DNA of 64,000 bases from assembly GCF_040807025.1 (NCBI RefSeq), contig NC_090956.1, positions 6,126,517 through 6,190,516 of the forward strand, read 5' to 3'. This DNA comes from Struthio camelus. Lineage: Eukaryota; Chordata; Aves; Struthioniformes; Struthionidae. Positions 61,568 through 64,000 of the stretch are shown in pieces. The position numbers were made by a program, and so were the translations under genes. Numbering within the stretch: position 1 is the stretch's first letter; each line of letters opens with the position of its first letter. The notes beneath the pieces were generated by a model that searched no databases, was not told the DNA's origin, and saw only the letters and a program-made list of their open reading frames with translations.

Positions 61568-64000
61568 CTGGAAAGGTACCAGAAATAAGGTTAGTTGATC
61601 CCTCAAGCGCTCTGGTTTGGAGAGAATGACTTTGCAGGATCAGGACTCTGCATGGGGCTGACTGTCCAGTTCTGCATGGGAAGAGCTCTGTGAACCTCAG
61701 GTGCCCACAAAGACCACATGGAGAGCGCTGACTCTCTTAGAGACAAAGCTTGACTTCCCTTCCCGTAGATCTTCCCTCGGCAGTGCCAATAGCGTGTCTG
61801 GTTCTGCAACTGAACAGAAGGAGACATCAGCACTCAAAACACCCCTAAGGCAGACTAGAGCCCTCAGCTGCTGCTCCAGCTCTCACCAACTCCTCTGTCC
61901 AGGAGAAGGAAAAAATTCACTTGGTCCTACAAACCAAGGGACAGAGTTAAGACTGGATCTTTTGGCCTCCATGAGGCCTCAGACCCCAACTTGTAACTGA
62001 TTGAAGGCTCCAATTTTCTGCACAAAAGAAGGCACAACATGTTGCAGTTTTATCAGTTTCCACAGCAACCATGTTGTGTTCATCAACCTCCAACTTCTGG
62101 AGTCATGTGATTTCATGAGACACCGCTTTCACTAACAGAATAAAATATTCAGATTTCAGCTCTCAAGTTTGCAGAGGAAACTTTGACAGTACTGAAAAAA
62201 AAAAATACAACTACATGCAGAAAACATCCAGAACCAACTATCTTTCGGACCTCCTTGATTTTTAGATACATCTAGCGCACAACAGGAAGAAAGGGGGGCT
62301 TGATCCATCATTTTAAGATTTGGTATCACACTGGTCTCATGTCCCTCAAGAGAATGCTCTCTACCTATGCGTGGAAAATAAACGCCCTATCAGAGATTCA
62401 ACATGCTGCTGTGGGTGCCATTGCCTCAGGGGTCAGAGCAGGCTCCTGTCCAGAGTACGCCACTGACCTGAATGCCCCATCTGACCTAACCAGTGTAAAC
62501 GCACCCAGGAGATACTGCCGCCATGACTTTTCCTGGTAGCTACTCCACTGCATCAACAACAGTCATTAAATAAAAAGCTTTCCTAAGAAAGCCTTGAAGG
62601 GACATGGCCCCAGTAAAAGCCAAGCATCAATACAAATCCAAAGGAATGGTTATTTTAATCGAACGATACCCGAGATCAAGGATGCTTTAGTAATGTTTGG
62701 ACTGTGTGTTGAGTCAAGATCTCTTTTCCCGGCTTAACGTCTTTTATGTTTCATCCCTAATAACTCTTGATCACCAATGACAAGTGGGAAATCATTGTTA
62801 CAAAGGGAGTGAAGAACACCATTTCTGGATGGTGCAGCAGTTTTGGGGTTTTTGGTTTTTTTGCTTTTTGTTTTGTTTTTACTTCTCATCTTTTCAGTGC
62901 ATCTGTGCCTCCATTTCCCTGCCCGGCAAACAAACGTGAAGCTCTTCTCACGCTCCTCACCAGGTGGTCCCAAGGTTTAACAGGTCTGAGAGTCCTAAAG
63001 CCCCCTGGGACCATGGAGCAGGCACAGGCAGGCAGGGAAGGATAATGCATTAGAGTGAGGAGCAGCTACCTGATGTTTTGGGAGAGAATCCACGTTTGCT
63101 GTTTTACACAGTCTCTCTCTGCAAGGTTTAACCTCAAAAGTCATATAAAGCAGTGGACACTCTGCAACCCCCCTCTCCCCTCCAGGCATAGTCCAGCACC
63201 TGGTTACAAGCATAGAAAAGCAGATACAGATACAAAACAAGAGTCACCCTTTCTGCAGACATCCCTGTTCTGTGTAACGACCTCAAAACAAGCCCTACAA
63301 GCATCAGTTGTGAAAACAAAACCTGTAAGCAGTCCTGAAAGGAGGCTTTTCAAAGTAAGAACTGGATCTCTCTTTCCCTCCAAACGCAGACATTGTTCCC
63401 CAGCCAGTTCACATGCAGCTCTTGAACAGCATCAGCCCCATGCCGTACAGGGATGCAAACAAGCTGAGAGTCCAGATATGCACAAGGTACTGAGCAGAAG
63501 GAGATCTGCTCAGTACCTCTGAAGCTCACAGAGGCCTTAATTTAAGAGACTTGTCCAAGCGACGCTGAGATTAAACCTCAGGAATGCAAGATTTTAGCAA
63601 TCAAAGTCCTGGTTTCAAATGCTGGACCAAAAACATTAGATCAGAATTTGCTAATAAACAGAAGAACAATACTGGATACCATCAGATATCAAAGCATTAG
63701 CTCAGTTTGTCCCAAAAGACCTAAAACGCAGAACTGAAGGTTTGGGGTTTTTCCACCCTGGTGTGTTTGTTTACGTTTAGGAGGGAGAGCAAGCCAGAAA
63801 TTCAGTGTAGCTGGTGACCTAACGCATGGCCTTGCGCTGCAACTCCAAATATCGTGTTTTGTGGATTCAAGCTTCTAATCTACGTGTCAAGAGGAGCTGG
63901 AAGAACTGCAGACATAACACATTGCGGAGCAAGAGGCAGGTATTACTCAGCAGTAATTCTCCACGTTTCATTAGTTAAGACTGAGGACAGATCCGAGAAG
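61568..64000 (-). other. Presumed CHST12 upstream intron
   Basis: From the predicted acceptor to the end of the window I recognise no exon on either strand. The CHST12 promoter and first exon are therefore probably beyond base 64000. A weak MIR-like relic lies at about 63531-63612, and a T/G-rich stretch at about 62840-62885. Confidence 0.5.
63531..63612 (+). mobile_element. Possible MIR-like SINE relic
   Basis: GAGGCCTTAATTTAAGAGAC, then TTGTCCAAG and GATTAAACCTCAGGAATGC follow the order of the MIR segment from GAGGTTAAGTGACTTGCCCAAG to GATTCGAACCCAGG. Strongly diverged, so uncertain. Confidence 0.35.

Noticed and set aside
60969-61598. 209-codon plus-strand frame
   Set aside because: Antisense shadow of the CHST12 coding exon.
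1-64000. CRISPR arrays, bacterial operons, riboswitches, tRNA or rRNA genes
   Set aside because: The window is vertebrate nuclear DNA. No regularly spaced repeats with unique spacers were seen, and the only tRNA-like box B sequences belong to SINE relics.

Overview
This window is vertebrate nuclear DNA, almost certainly from a bird. The evidence is a CR1 LINE ending in the bird/reptile type ATTCTGTG direct repeats, a low density of interspersed repeats, spliced genes with GT-AG introns, and protein sequences that match avian GRIFIN and CHST12 by recognition. In mammals CHST12, GRIFIN and LFNG are neighbours (human 7p22), and GRIFIN and CHST12 here lie in the same opposed orientation. By that synteny LFNG would be expected just left of base 1; I saw no LFNG exon inside the window.

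Layout. 1-7.7 kb: non-coding DNA with one 3' CR1 fragment (about 5.63-6.47 kb). 7.79-11.6 kb: GRIFIN (+), four coding exons that I could join completely, from a 12-nt first coding segment to a stop at 11052, with a TATA box upstream and an AATAAA downstream. 11.6-22.8 kb: no gene seen. 22.86-24.5 kb: GC-rich block of composite tandem repeats, a GT microsatellite and a CpG island, ending in a predicted non-coding exon with a perfect GTGAGT donor. 24.64-26.5 kb: one coding exon for a 442-residue class A (rhodopsin-like) G-protein-coupled receptor (+) that I cannot assign to a named receptor. 26.5-59.8 kb: 33 kb without a recognisable gene, holding several tRNA/CORE-SINE (MIR-like) relics and two unexplained CpG-rich blocks (about 46.1-46.95 and 55.5-56.0 kb). 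59.8-61.57 kb: CHST12 (-), whole 419-codon reading frame in one exon, with a 3' polyadenylation signal and an acceptor-bounded 5' leader. 61.57-64 kb: presumed CHST12 first intron, no exon seen.

The three genes do not form a pathway. GRIFIN is a lens galectin, CHST12 is a Golgi chondroitin/dermatan 4-O-sulfotransferase, and the receptor is a plasma-membrane protein of unknown ligand. The receptor between GRIFIN and CHST12 is the item most worth following up, because I know of no gene at that position in mammals.
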